Assembly: GCF_964355755.1 (NCBI RefSeq)
Contig: NC_092674.1
Coordinates: 25,401,001 to 25,465,000 of the forward strand
Source of the DNA: Antedon mediterranea
Lineage: Eukaryota > Echinodermata > Crinoidea > Comatulida > Antedonidae
Length of the DNA: 64,000 nucleotides
Direction of reading: 5' to 3'
In this document: in pieces, positions 11,186 to 22,282 of the stretch
How the letters are laid out: the number at the start of each line of letters is the position of its first letter
Numbering within the stretch: position 1 is the first letter of the stretch
The notes under the pieces: model-generated
What the model saw: only the letters and a program-made list of their open reading frames with translations
What the model was told of the DNA's origin: nothing
Database searches by the model: none
Position numbers and translations under genes: made by a program

Positions 11186-12702
11186 CTAATAAAACGGCTA
11201 TGTTGACTGTATATGATTTTGCGCTCTAGCGAACACAAGATATATTCATCGTCCTCCCCTAACCGTCGTTAGTTAAAAGTCCTTTAAAGTGAGGTGGACG
11301 ACCCAAGGTGAAATGCGCTGGTGACGTTCGGGAAGTTTAAAGGCAAGGAGAGAGGGAGGGGCGATGAAACCGAAAATAAGTATAAAGTGTAAATAAAAAT
11401 AATGTTCAAAACAACATTTTATCACAAGTTTTATGTAAATTCATAATTTACATTTTGTTCAACCTTTTATATATACTGTACACATAGGCCTAGTACTATG
11501 GGTTTGAATGGTGGATCTTATGAATAATAATGCTGTTTGTGATTTTAAAATTAATAACATTGATTTATTTTCACTTACCAACGTATACGATTTCTGAAGA
11601 ATTTGGGGTGCAGTCCTTCCGACCCCAATGAATATACTCAACATAATTGTTAATGTTATTTGTAAAAGCTGTAAATAATAAATTACATTATACTGACAAC
11701 AGATATTCCTTCAAAAATCATTACTTTTAAGGCTGTAATTGTGAAATAGAATTAACTGTAAACTTGTTACCAAATGTAATGCGAAATAATTTGACCAACC
11801 ACGATCTACTTTAATCGCATTGGAACGATATAGAGTCATGTTACCCCATCAGAGCCTACACAATACACTCTAGGGTAAGGGTTAGAAGGCAGAAATTTTG
11901 CTGGATAAGGGACCTTGGTGGCCCCGAGCCTCCAGATCTGCTTCTGTAATAATTGTGTAATAAATCAAATTCCATAACTTATTAATTTTGTAATAGTTTT
12001 AGAGCAAATTACGTCACAACGTATACACGCTTAGAATTTTTCAGAGGTTATAATTATTAATTTTGTAATAGTTAAGAACAATTCTCATAACTTATTCACT
12101 CTTAGAATTTTTCAGAGGTTTATATAAATTTCAGGGGTCTGGGTGATTATAAAATAGGATATTCTCCGTGTACAAATGGTTTAGAGATGAGAATAACAAA
12201 GAACACGTGGTCTTAAAACTCGATAACTAATTGAAAATGATATATTTTTTTTTAATTATTAAGGGCAATGTCACAATTAGATAATTTTTATTGTCTAAAA
12301 AAAAAACAAATATCAACACACAACACGCTTACCTTTGTCACCGAAAAGGAAATTCCGGATTACTCCGCCATTGTTTTTAGAGGCCTTTATAATAATAATT
12401 AATATAAAATATTATGATTAATTTAATTCTTCACCATCCATAAGATAATTAATTTCAAGTATATATAAATGTGTCTTTTTAAAACTTTAATTAACGACTT
12501 ATCTAGCCGGTCGTGTCCTTATTACAAATGATTTCGATAAACTGCAGAAAAACGTGCACAATGGTCAAATTTGTTTTAATTACGAACATGTATTATTATA
12601 ATTTGCCTTGCCTGTGTAAGAAAGACATAATAATTATTCATATAAGAGAAATTATTTATTTTTCATTAAGAAATGTTACATATTAATACATGGATAGAAG
12701 TA

Positions 12703-13252
12703 TAGATGTATTGTCCCTTGAAACACACAAAAATGAAGGTCAAAATATACTAAATTTTAATTGGCCATATCAAAGTAATATTAAAGTTATTCACTTTAAG
12801 TCGAAAATTCGAGCCAAAAACAAAAATTTTATGTAATTAACAGCTAAATTAATTTGATTACATTTCTTCTGGAAAATAGTCACGAGCAAAAGTAAACAAA
12901 GATTTCAAACAGTAAGTATACATTATGCATGATGTTAATTAGGATTGTTTACAACTCTTCATGGTTGAGAAGGTGTTTTCACACAGATCGCGAGGAAGTT
13001 TTATGATTATGCATACAGAGTAGCCAAATAAGCGCATTGCATTATAAGATATGTTTTGATCGAAAACTTTGACTGGAAGTCAAAGTTATTTTTTGAACCA
13101 AAAAACGTCTGTATTTCAGTTAAATGATTTTTTTTTTGACTAATTTTTGGTGAAAGTTATTAACTATTATGATACTTCAAAATGACCCACTTTTTTTCGA
13201 AATCTTTTTATTTTTATTTTTTGGGAATTTGACAAAGGGACAATACATCTTT
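12703..13252. mobile_element. TIR element with GATGTATTGTCCC ends
   Basis: The left end GATGTATTGTCCCTTG and right end AAAGGGACAATACATC are inverted. The interior is AT-rich and noncoding. It is the same family as 51632-51984. It occurs only in copy B of the duplication, but copy A has a larger deletion here, so its insertion time cannot be read. Confidence 0.7.
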
Positions 13253-13844
13253 AACTTTTCAGTTTTTGAATAAAGTGTATAATAGGCCTATAGGCTAATA
13301 ATGGGGTTTTTGGACTTTCTCGGATGCATGTACAATTTTGATATGACTCTAAAATACATTTTGTGATTATATAGCCATTAGTATAAACCAGACTACATAA
13401 AATATAACAATATAATATAATATAATAAATCCAAAGGCAAATTACTGAAAATAATGAAAATGCTGTGGGTATCAGTGGCTGGATCTCAATGGAGATACAA
13501 AATAAAATAAGCGAAAAGCTAAATCAAAACAATAAAATAAAACAGCCAGAAAATTTAGCAGTTTTCGGGCTGGGGCAACACTATTATCATGAGTGAAAGT
13601 TAGAGTACTTGGACAAAGTAGATAGTATAAACAGACAAGCGCTGTCTGAGTGGACTATGATAATTTTAATAAAAAAGAGTTAATAAAAAGTCATAATCTT
13701 GATTAAGGTTCTTACCTTGGCTTCGGTTAGCAAAATCAGGCAATACCCAAAAATGACGGTACCTTTGAAGATCTTCATTTTCTTGTTGGTTGTTGGTTTG
13801 TACACCTTTAAAGCTGATGTAATGAAAATGTAAAACTGATTCTG

Positions 13845-13851
13845 TTTTATA
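13845..13851 (-). promoter_or_regulatory. TATA box upstream of exon 1 (copy B)
   Basis: TATAAAA on the minus strand about 70 bases upstream of the ATG at 13778, conserved with 355-362. Confidence 0.45.
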
Positions 13852-15095
13852 GGCCTACTAACAACAGGTGCGCGGTCAGTAATTGGTGCTAGGTGTTGCA
13901 AAATAAATAAAATCATATTTCTAATAATATTGAAAATTAGTGTTCAAATAATAATATTTCTAATTAAAAACTTATCTGATTTAGTTATTGAATACAAAAA
14001 TGTGTACTGTTCCAGTTACACAATATAGTGTGTGTTTTGAAAGGTGGCCAAATTTCGTTTTTCCGCGAATGTTTACTATTCAAAATAACAAATCTAAAAA
14101 TGTCACTTTAATTGGTCGAGTATTAACTTCCCAGAATTACTAGGGTCTAGGTTTTTGCAAAGCTTGGCCCAACAATACCATCACCATTATATTCGAAAAC
14201 CACAACGTGTTACTCTGTTGGTACTCTTTTTGATATTCGTCGCTGCAGAACAGAATCTTCTTTTCAATCATATATATCCCACTTGTTACCAGAATCTGGA
14301 ATAACTTACTCGGTGAAATTTGCAACTTAGATATTTCTGTTAGTTACTTCTTTTAAAACCAAATTATTAAACCATCTCAGTACTTATTTTTTAAATAGTT
14401 TTGATGTTGAAAACGTGTGTCGCCTTTTGAAGATGCTTTAATTGTAAAATGTAATTTTTTTGTGCTCTTTTCTGGGTTGACCAACTAGCATAGGTGTTTA
14501 GTATCTGTTTGTTCTTTCCTTGCCGTTTATATTTTGTTTATTTTTTTCTATGTATGGCAGAAATTGAATAAAATAAAAAAATGAAATATTTGGGAACACC
14601 ACTACCATATTTGGGTACATCACACTTTTTTGTCAAACTAGTTTTGATAGTGTAGACGGAGCTTTATATAAGCTTAGAATTGTTTTCTTCATAGTGATAC
14701 CGAGTTTTTTCTAAACGGTAATTATGTAATTTTCATACCATCAATGTCTCATTAAATAATACCGTATCATTTACACCACAGACTTTTGTACTAATTCATT
14801 AATCAATGATGTTAGAATTGATAAAGTGTTGCATGAGAAGCATTTAAAATGTTTTAAATAAGCGTGTTTCCACCTGAAATTTCATCAGAACAGAAATTAC
14901 ATAGGATACATAATCACAAAAATGTCATTGAAACTTCATAAAAATTATCAAATGTAAAAAAAACACACAAAAAACAGTATTTATAAAATATGTATTTTCT
15001 AAAATGGTGTCGCTCTGCTCTTTGAGATGCGCAAACGCAGTTTTTTCTGATTTTTGGAAGGATTGATTACAGTATGTCAAACCTTTTCTGACTAA

Positions 15096-15306
15096 GGCGT
15101 GGTTCCCACTAGCGACGCAACGTAACGCAACCTACGCAACGTAAGAAAATGCCCTTCCGATAATTGTGTTTGCTCCCGCCTGCATAAAATCAAACCTGCA
15201 ACTTTACAGCACTGTTCCGTTGTCGGTTCACACTAGTGATTACACAATACAGCACCTTGCGTCGATACGTCGCTGCGTTGCGTTGCGTTCTAGTGGGAAC
15301 CACGCT
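15096..15306. mobile_element. 211-bp MITE with GGCGTGGTTCCCACTAG ends, TWA target site
   Basis: The inverted ends (GGCGTGGTTCCCACTAG and CTAGTGGGAACCACGCT) enclose repeats of GCAACGTAACG. Copy A of the duplication (about 1520-1530) has the empty site CTGACTAAGGTTATA. TAA flanks the left end and TAATTAA follows the right end, so a 3-bp TAA duplication with a few extra bases fits best (PIF/Harbinger-like). Related fragments lie at 5616, 36548 and 37849, each preceded by TTA or TAA. Confidence 0.8.
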
Positions 15307-16925
15307 TAATTAAGGTTATACCACATCAGATTAACCAGGGATCATTTCACTCGTCCCTGTATTAACCTTGTTATTTTATTATCTGTACTCAAAGTAACCA
15401 GTTTGTTCAAAAACACATTGCTTTCTTCTGTGATGTTTAGATCACCCGGTTTCTGGGTACTGTATGTTGTGAATAAACAGTAATTAAAATGTGAATAATT
15501 GTAATGATCATGGCATTTGAGATACCGCGAAAACTGCCAAGTGGCTATGCAAATTCAAGTGAGGCCTTTTTAACTGTTTGCATGTCAGTGTACTGTTATT
15601 GAACTGATATAGCCTTGGGTTATTTTAAATATACAAACGACTGAACAACCACAACAAATTATACGAATAATTAACGAATAATTAATGTTTCTCTGAACTT
15701 GCGAAAAGTAGGTAAGCGGTGCCGTTGTACAGCGGTCTTTAATTGGAGAGAGTCTTTAACTTGATGGAGACACCCGGTTTCTAAGTACTGTATGTTGTGA
15801 ATAAACACAATAATTAAAATGTGAATAATTGTAATAATCGTGGCATCTGTGATACCGCGAAAACTGCCAAGGTAGGTAAGCGGGGTCGCGGTACAGCGGT
15901 CTTCAATTGGAGGGAGTCTTTAACTTGAGGGAGACGATTTATTTTTAGTCGTGTGCAACGCGACATTACAGCTCACTATATCGGTCTGTAGGTCGGTCGG
16001 TCAGTAAACACTAATTTAAATTTGAGCACGCGACTGCAGCCATGTACAGTATGGCCTTGTATTGTTTAAGCACGTGAAAGAAAACAAAGTCAAGTGGATA
16101 GAATGAATGCAAATACAAATGATGCCTTTTAAACTTTCCGCGTGCCAATATTTATTGAACTTATATAACCCTAAATTATTTTAAATATACAAACTTCTGA
16201 ACAACCACAACAAATTTAAGAAAATATTATTGGTTTATTATTTCAACCAATATTTACTTTTGTACCAAAATAACATGCATCATATTTGTTTGGCCAAATT
16301 GCAAGAATTGCGACCCTAGTAATGGCGCCAATTCCGTGAGAAAGTAATTTTAGATTTATTTTGAATAGTAAATATTCGAGGAAAACTAAAATTTGGCCAC
16401 CTTTCAAAACACACACTATATTATGTAACTGGAACAGTACCGTACACATTTTCGTATTCAATAACAAAACTAAATCAGATACGTTTTAATTATAAATATT
16501 AGAGTAGGCCTATTCAAACTTCTGACAAATCAGAAAAACAAATTTGTGCGTGTATAGGTGTATTATTTCAACCGATATTAACTTTTGTACCAAAATAACA
16601 TGCATTATTTTTGGGCCAAATTCCAAGAACTACGACCCTAGTAATGTCGCCGATTCCGAGAAAGTAATACACAACCAATTAGAGTGAAATTTTAGATTTG
16701 ATTTGAATAGTAAATATTTTAGGAAATCAAACATTTGGAATTGGAATTATGGCACAAAGGTGCATGAACCATATTTTATCTGCCACGTTTCAAAACAAAT
16801 ACACTAAAACTGGAAGAGTAGGCCTACACATTTTGTATTCAATAACAAAACTTAGATACGTTTTAATTATAAATGTTAGAGGAGTATATAAGTAGTATTA
16901 ATTTTCAATATAATTATAATATTTT

Positions 16926-17389
16926 TAAGTAGTTTATATATACTGCTTTTACGGATTTTTTTTAAAGCTTTTCTAACTTTACAAGTCCTTGATTGACAGC
17001 GAAGTGTTTAAGATGATATCGTGTTGCTGAACTTCCGACAGCATAATAAAATTAAAATAAACTCGAGTTTGATAAAAAAAAAAAAACATTGTTGGTTCGT
17101 TGTTACGCCGAACAACCTCATCAGTTAAATGAAATACGGTCTTTTAGACGACACCTTCTGCCTGTTTAACAACGAAGTAGAAGCTAACAAATTCCATCGA
17201 TTCCTTAACTCAAGACACAATAATACAACTTTACAACAAAGAAATAAATAACAAATACGATTTCTGTAACATCAGTATTTAGGAAGAAAACTTACAGTGG
17301 TCTCTTTTTAGGATATTTTAGTTTCTGTCCCATGTTGTATAAAACAAGATTAGTCAATATCCTGTTAGATAGACTGTACAAAATGCACT
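16926..17389. other. Noncoding spacer
   Basis: AT-rich with a poly(A) run near 17074-17088. It may be an eroded 5' continuation of the LINE fragment that follows. No supportable gene. Confidence 0.3.
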
Positions 17390-18054
17390 TATATTACCTA
17401 GAATAGCGTATGCTATCACAGTATGGGGTGCTACTTCTGCTACAAATTTAAACCGTATACATATTCTTCAGAAAAAAGCACTTAGAAATATTTGTCATGT
17501 TCATTTTATGCATCCTTCTCATCCACTTTTTATTTCGACCCAAACATTAAATATTTTTTACCTTTATACGAAACACACTGCTATATTTATGTATCAATAT
17601 AAACATAATCTATTACCTGAATCATTTAATAACTTATTTAGTACATCTGCCTCATTCCATAATTACTCAACTAGAAACAGGTCAAACTACTGTCCACAAC
17701 TAAAACGCACCAAAGTCGGACAGCAATGTATTTCCTACCAAGGAACACATATTTGGAATAATTTAACAAACTATATAAAACAATCCCCCACTTTAAGTTT
17801 GTTTAAACAGAGATTAAAGCAATATTATAACAATAGAAATATTTAAGTTAAGTAAATCACATTATGTTATTTTGGTTTGTTCTTTTTTGTTTGTACTAAT
17901 TGTTTGATCTTTTTTTTTAGGGTTACATGCTTAAAGCACTTGTGCCTATTTTGTATCCCATTCTATTATCTTATTATTTGTATTGTATTTGTATATGTTT
18001 TTATTTTGATTATGGAATAAAAATGTCGATGAAGTGAATTCATAAAAAAAAAAA
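17390..18054 (+). mobile_element. LINE 3' fragment (reverse-transcriptase C-terminal region)
   Basis: An open frame from about 17391 to TAA near 17846 contains the typical post-RT sequence of CR1/L2-type LINEs: YAITVWGATSATNLNRIHIL, QKKALRNICH, then a variable block with YSTRNRSNY and IWNNLTNYIKQSPTLSLF near the end. A short AT-rich 3' UTR follows, with a terminal A-run at 18044-18054. The element is 5'-truncated. Confidence 0.75.
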
Positions 18055-18799
18055 ATCAATAATACTTGGATATGTTTACTTAAGTTAACACCCACAAATT
18101 TAGGACGTCAATCGCTATTATGCTAACAAACAAACAACGCAAGTGCTATACTTAGCAAAAATGAACGCAAGAACAGACAACGTCACGACAAAGCAGAAAT
18201 GAACGTATGTTTTGGAGAGGCTAACTATAAATTTAAACCTTGGAAACCACGAGACACAGCTAGCCGTTTTAAAATGTAGATAAATACCGGAACTTTAGGC
18301 CCTATATTTATTAGGTAACGTATCAAGTTTATTTAGGTTTTTGTGACAATGTTTTACCAGCAGTAAAGTGGTATTGGAATGCTATAGGTCATAGACATTG
18401 TCCAACTATGATGTACTGTACACAGTACGGAATCTATGCCATTTTTAAAAGAATAAAATTATTTATGGAGCGCATAAAGTTTAATAATTTAGTATTGGTT
18501 TCCTTTGGTAGTCGTTGTTGATAGCCATTTAGTTCATTAATTTTGTTATTATAGGCCTACTATGCCTATGTGTATTTGTTCTGAATTGTATAATAAAAGT
18601 ATGCGATTAATTGTTTCTTGAAGTTGTGTTATTTTATTGTTTAAAATACATCAATAACTAACTCGTGAAGCCATTTTAATTTCAACCCTGGTTTTATTTC
18701 GCCAACTATGCGCTAAAGCACAAAGCAATAGCATCATCTACCGTGAATAATAGATATCATTTGTTAAGAAAAATGTATCCATATATGATAGTACTTTTA

Positions 18800-19015
18800 T
18801 ATATATAACACATAAATAACTTCCTGTCATTTGATTGGACGAATTTTGGTCATATGGCGTGTAATAGTACGCACTATTAAACGATCGTTTAATAGTACTT
18901 GTTTTCGTGTACTAAATAAAAATTCTTTTCGCGTTTTGAAAAATATTTTGTTTTATACTATTGCTTTTGAAATACAACAGCGCCACATATTTTGTACTTT
19001 CACGGCGATTTGAAT
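18800..19015 (+). repeat. Repeat family 'X' (ATAAATAACTTCCTGTCATTTGATTGG)
   Basis: Shares CCTGTCATTTGATTGGACGA, GCGTG-AATAGTACGCACTAT and the palindrome AACGATCGTT with 56405-56590 (same orientation) and, inverted and shorter, with 33906-33990. Noncoding dispersed repeat of unknown class. Confidence 0.55.
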
Positions 19016-19522
19016 GTTATGATAGAAGTACATTTCTGGAAAGATATATATACTAATTTAGATCAAAAAGGCATTTAAATTAGCTTTAGATCGTTTTTAG
19101 GATTTTGATTAATAAATGGGAACATCTCTACAAGACATGAAATCGTTGGAAAAAATATAATTAGCCTAGATGAGTTCCAATTGTCTGTCGAAGTTATGCC
19201 TTTCAGCCAAGCTAGTATAGGTCTAGCCTAGGCATGTTAGTAATAAGCTAGGCCTAGCCTAGGCGTTTTAGCCTTGCTAGACCTAGAAATGTTTGGTCGT
19301 TTGTTGACATAATTAGCACTAAAGTACCGGATATTTATATGGATAAAATCCATATAAATATAACATTTATTACAATATTAAAAACCAAATGTGACGCTTT
19401 TAATCAATGTGAATTAAAAATAGGCCTTGTCTAGGCCAGGCTAGGACTACCTTTTATTTGATTCAAATGACAGGATCGAATCTATGTAGATGTTATATAA
19501 AACAAATAAATGTTTTATATTC

Positions 19523-19644
19523 GTGTAATGGTCCAAATAATGGCATTTTGGTGAATGATGAAATGTTAAATATCAACTAGGCTTTGCCTCATTGATATAT
19601 AACCTTTCATAATTCACCTCATCCCATTATTTGTACCATTACAC
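19523..19644. mobile_element. 122-bp hairpin MITE
   Basis: The end GTGTAATGGTCCAAATAATG pairs with CATTATTTGTACCATTACAC, and pairing continues inward through GGTGAAT/ATTCACC. Noncoding. Confidence 0.65.
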
Positions 19645-19667
19645 TCATAAACATTCATTATTTGTAT

Positions 19668-20084
19668 AATATTGTGCATACAACGCATGGTAACTCGCGG
19701 CTATTACGGTGGATATGTGAGTGAGCAACCTACTCTGATGGCAAGAACAAAAAGGCATTGTTGTTGCTTGAATTACCCTTGGTTTGGGAAGACCCAACAG
19801 AATGCATAATCATGTGCAGTTGTCTAGCCTTCAGGGCATGTACGTTTAGCTGGGATCATAATACTTGTTGGCCTTTTGCCAGACATACTGCGCAAGATGC
19901 ATCCTTCTGAAATGGGTGACCCCAAGCGTATTTTCCTCCACTTGACGCTGCCGCTATTTTACGTTCGTCCATTCATATCTATTCGCCCTAAACAGCCATT
20001 GTAATCGGTTGAGAAAGTTGAAAAACACAGTGTTTTAATTGTACCAGCTCCATAATGTGAATAAGTGCCCTCCACCAAGATATC
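19668..20084 (-). pseudogene. Relic of the C4-like terminal exon
   Basis: Minus-strand similarity to exon 4 of the C4-like genes is clear. It has the acceptor-side GGATATCTTGGTGGAGGG, the AGTATTATGATCCCAGCTAA region, and the 3' part preceding the TGT-ATGCAC end. It is shorter than the intact exons (482-491 bases), carries several frame-breaking deletions, and has lost the terminal stop. Its downstream flank (18600-18790) matches the 3' flanks of 10079 and 40746. No exon 1-3 partner was found. Confidence 0.8.
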
Positions 20085-20277
20085 CTAAAATAAATAACAC
20101 TGTGGTCGAATGGATTAAAATATAATAGTTCTTCAACTAAATTTAGTTTGTTGTAATCAATGGACTCGTTCAGGCTTAGTTTGCCCGCTAAGTTGACTTA
20201 AAACCACTAACTTTGGTAACCAGCTTATCCGGGTATATTACAACACCTGAACGTACCCAATATCATGTTTACTTACT

Positions 20278-21234
20278 AAAGCCGATTTTCCACTAGGCGA
20301 ATTTGTTCGCGCGAATCGAAAGCGTCATGCTATGCACATGCGTATTCTAGTTTCTGTCTGTCATACTCCTTTCTGCAACGAATTCTAGTTCCTTTGATTT
20401 TTCGCTGCAGCGAAATTTAATAGTTCGAATTGTTTCTGCTTTTTGCCTCGGTATAACTTGGACACAGAAAAAGACATTAAAAGAAGAAAATCACTAGCAG
20501 CTATGGCATATAACAAGGTGAAGTCGTCGCTAGAACACAAAACGATGTCTATAGACGTGAAATCCCGTTTGTTTGACGCATACATAGCAAGTATTTTCTT
20601 ATGTAACAGTGAACTCTGGGTACTAAACAAAAAATTACAAGAGAGTATAGATATATATCACAGGAAAATGTTGCGAAAGATGATAGATATTAAATTAACA
20701 GATAGAGTGTGTAACACGAAAATATACAAGATAACAAAACAAGAAGAATGGAGTAAAAGAATTAAACGGAGGAGACTAAAATGGTATGGACACATAATTA
20801 GATTACCGGATGATACCCCAATCAAATAAACAATGAAGGAAACTAACAGGAAAGTAAAACGACCCGTAGGAAGACCAAGAAATAACTGGATGAATCAAAT
20901 ATAGAAAGACTTACAAGGACAAGTAGACACTAACACAATAACAAACCATCCTGCCATAAACAGAAAAAAATGGAAACAAATTGTGGAAAGCGTAATGTCG
21001 GAAGACGGAAAACAGTTTTGCGAAGAAAAAAAAATTGCCCAATCAATTCAATTGAATTAGAGCTCAAGAAATGAGCTATGACGCTTTCATGAGCACTCAT
21101 GCGAATCGAAAAGCTCAGAAGCCACGCGAGGAGCATAAACGTCGCAGCTATTCGCTCATGTAGTGGAGGCGATTTTTTTCTCTTCGAAACATTGGATTGG
21201 CGCAAACAAATTCGCTTAGTGGAAAATGGGCTTT
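20278..21234. mobile_element. TIR element with a LINE fragment nested inside
   Basis: The left end AAAGCCGATTTTCCACTAGG and right end AGTGGAAAATGGGCTTT are inverted. The subterminal GCGAATTTGTTCGCG and GCGCAAACAAATTCGC continue the pairing. The 20440-21060 segment in the middle is an RTE-like LINE fragment, so the element without it would be a short MITE of roughly 0.3 kb. Confidence 0.7.
20440..21060 (+). mobile_element. LINE fragment (endonuclease-reverse transcriptase C-terminal region)
   Basis: The frame 20452-20829 has the RTE-like C-terminal pattern: DIKRRKSLAAMAYNKVKSSL, SRLFDAYIASIFLCNSELWV, HRKMLRKMIDIK, and RRRLKWYGHIIRLPDD. Two stops follow within KRPVGRPRNNWMNQI. It is 5'-truncated and inactive. 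Confidence 0.8.
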
Positions 21235-21467
21235 ACATACGACTTTCTGAAGATGTAAGCTTGCAGTCTGTCTACCCCAATTCTGTAAATAAAAAACAGT
21301 ATAATAATAATTGACCGAGATTTTAAAGTTAAGGCTTTTTATATTATCCAGACCGAAAGAGTGGAATCTCCGAGCAACTAGATGTCCACCCCCATTTTGG
21401 TTTGGGATGTGGTGGAGAGTAGGCCTACGTTAAAAACAAGTGTGCTATTTCCGAGAATCTAGAGGTG

Positions 21468-22282
21468 CTATATTTTAAAGAAAGTGAAGGCGTGTAAATT
21501 ATATTGAAAATGATGATACATACTATATAGTTCTACTTCACAAAGAGTGAGAGGTTCCCTTCCTTGAAGATATACACTGACGTACTGTCCTGTAATTGGT
21601 GGACTACACACAATTTCAATAGGATTTGTACGAATCATGGATGTCGATAGAGTAGCTCCACATTGGTCATTTCCTTTATCAAAAGGTGGAATGTTGTTGT
21701 TCCCAACACGAACTTTTGCACCTTTCAGTCTATTACCTAGTTAGTTAGACAAAATGGACATATCGGGTAAATATAATTATGTTTAAAAGATGTCTTTAAA
21801 AAAAGGATAAAAATAACTAATAAAATATAATAGTAAAGTTGTAAAATTACGTTAAATGTTTTTTTTTATTTTTGCTAAAATGTTTTAACTTGTTCTTACC
21901 ACAACAGTCTTCTCTGTTATATATCACAATCTTTGAAATAGGAATGGGTGATCCTAAATCAACATACCACCAAGGATCTTTAGAATTAGAGTCTTTGGAA
22001 AAATTAAACAAATCAGTTACTTCTATTCAGTCATTTTACAATTTATTCTGGCTTTAAAAGTGTAATAATAAACGATTTCGACTAAGATAAAATATAATAA
22101 TAAATACGAAAATATGGTATAAAATATGTATATCCATGTTTCATTGTACTTACGGGTGTGGGTACACGTCTTTTTCCAAAAGTTTCCGTCGGTTTTTCCA
22201 TCGATGGCTCTACCAGCAACAGCTCCAGAACCATGTGTAGAAATCTGTTTAGCTCCTTCAAAATCTGTCACTCTCACATTCA
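21468..22282 (-). CDS. F-lectin domain, unit 6 in protein order, with C-terminus
   Basis: Exons 22154-22282 (129), 21900-21992 (93) and 21468-21736 (269, terminal). It is the most diverged unit: VTDFEGAKQISTHGSGAVAGR, then SKDPWWYVDLG and LQGREPLTLCEVELY, followed by a unique tail (SMYHHFQYNLHAFTFFKI) and TAG. The donor that ends the other units is missing, so the reading frame runs to its own stop. The fucose motif is retained (the His may be either of two, giving X25 or X27). Confidence 0.8.

Larger units (their letters stand above)
10079..13778 (-). pseudogene. C4-like secreted protein gene with an in-frame nonsense codon
   Basis: The four-exon model has correct phases: exon 1 13716-13778 (21-aa signal peptide), exon 2 12333-12384, exon 3 11579-11668, exon 4 10079-10560, total 687 bases. 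Exon 3 carries the family motif HWGRKDC and exon 4 the Cys-rich terminal domain (LCLPE, GAEYQT, CAVCLA, MIPAKRTCPEGWTKEYEG, YLCVDGSPQ, CPPY, CVVCTR). The codon after AKG is TGA (10343-10345), where the paralogs have Arg of GRSTS; a single C-to-T change from CGA would explain it. Exon 2 has also lost the conserved Trp (IRNFLFG instead of IWNFFFG). Otherwise the exon is intact, so this is a recent pseudogene, a polymorphic null or a sequencing error. The family is known as 'short-chain collagen C4-like', but no Gly-X-Y repeat is present. Confidence 0.85.
12470..16925. repeat. Segmental duplication, copy B
   Basis: Direct repeat partner of 1-5573. It contains exon 1 (13716-13778), an extra segment with a MITE (12703-13252) missing from copy A, and a second MITE (15096-15306) that is absent from A. 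It lacks the A-specific insertions at 1921 and 3478. The left inverted arm (about 13925-14150) pairs with the right arm (about 16310-16505). Confidence 0.85.
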
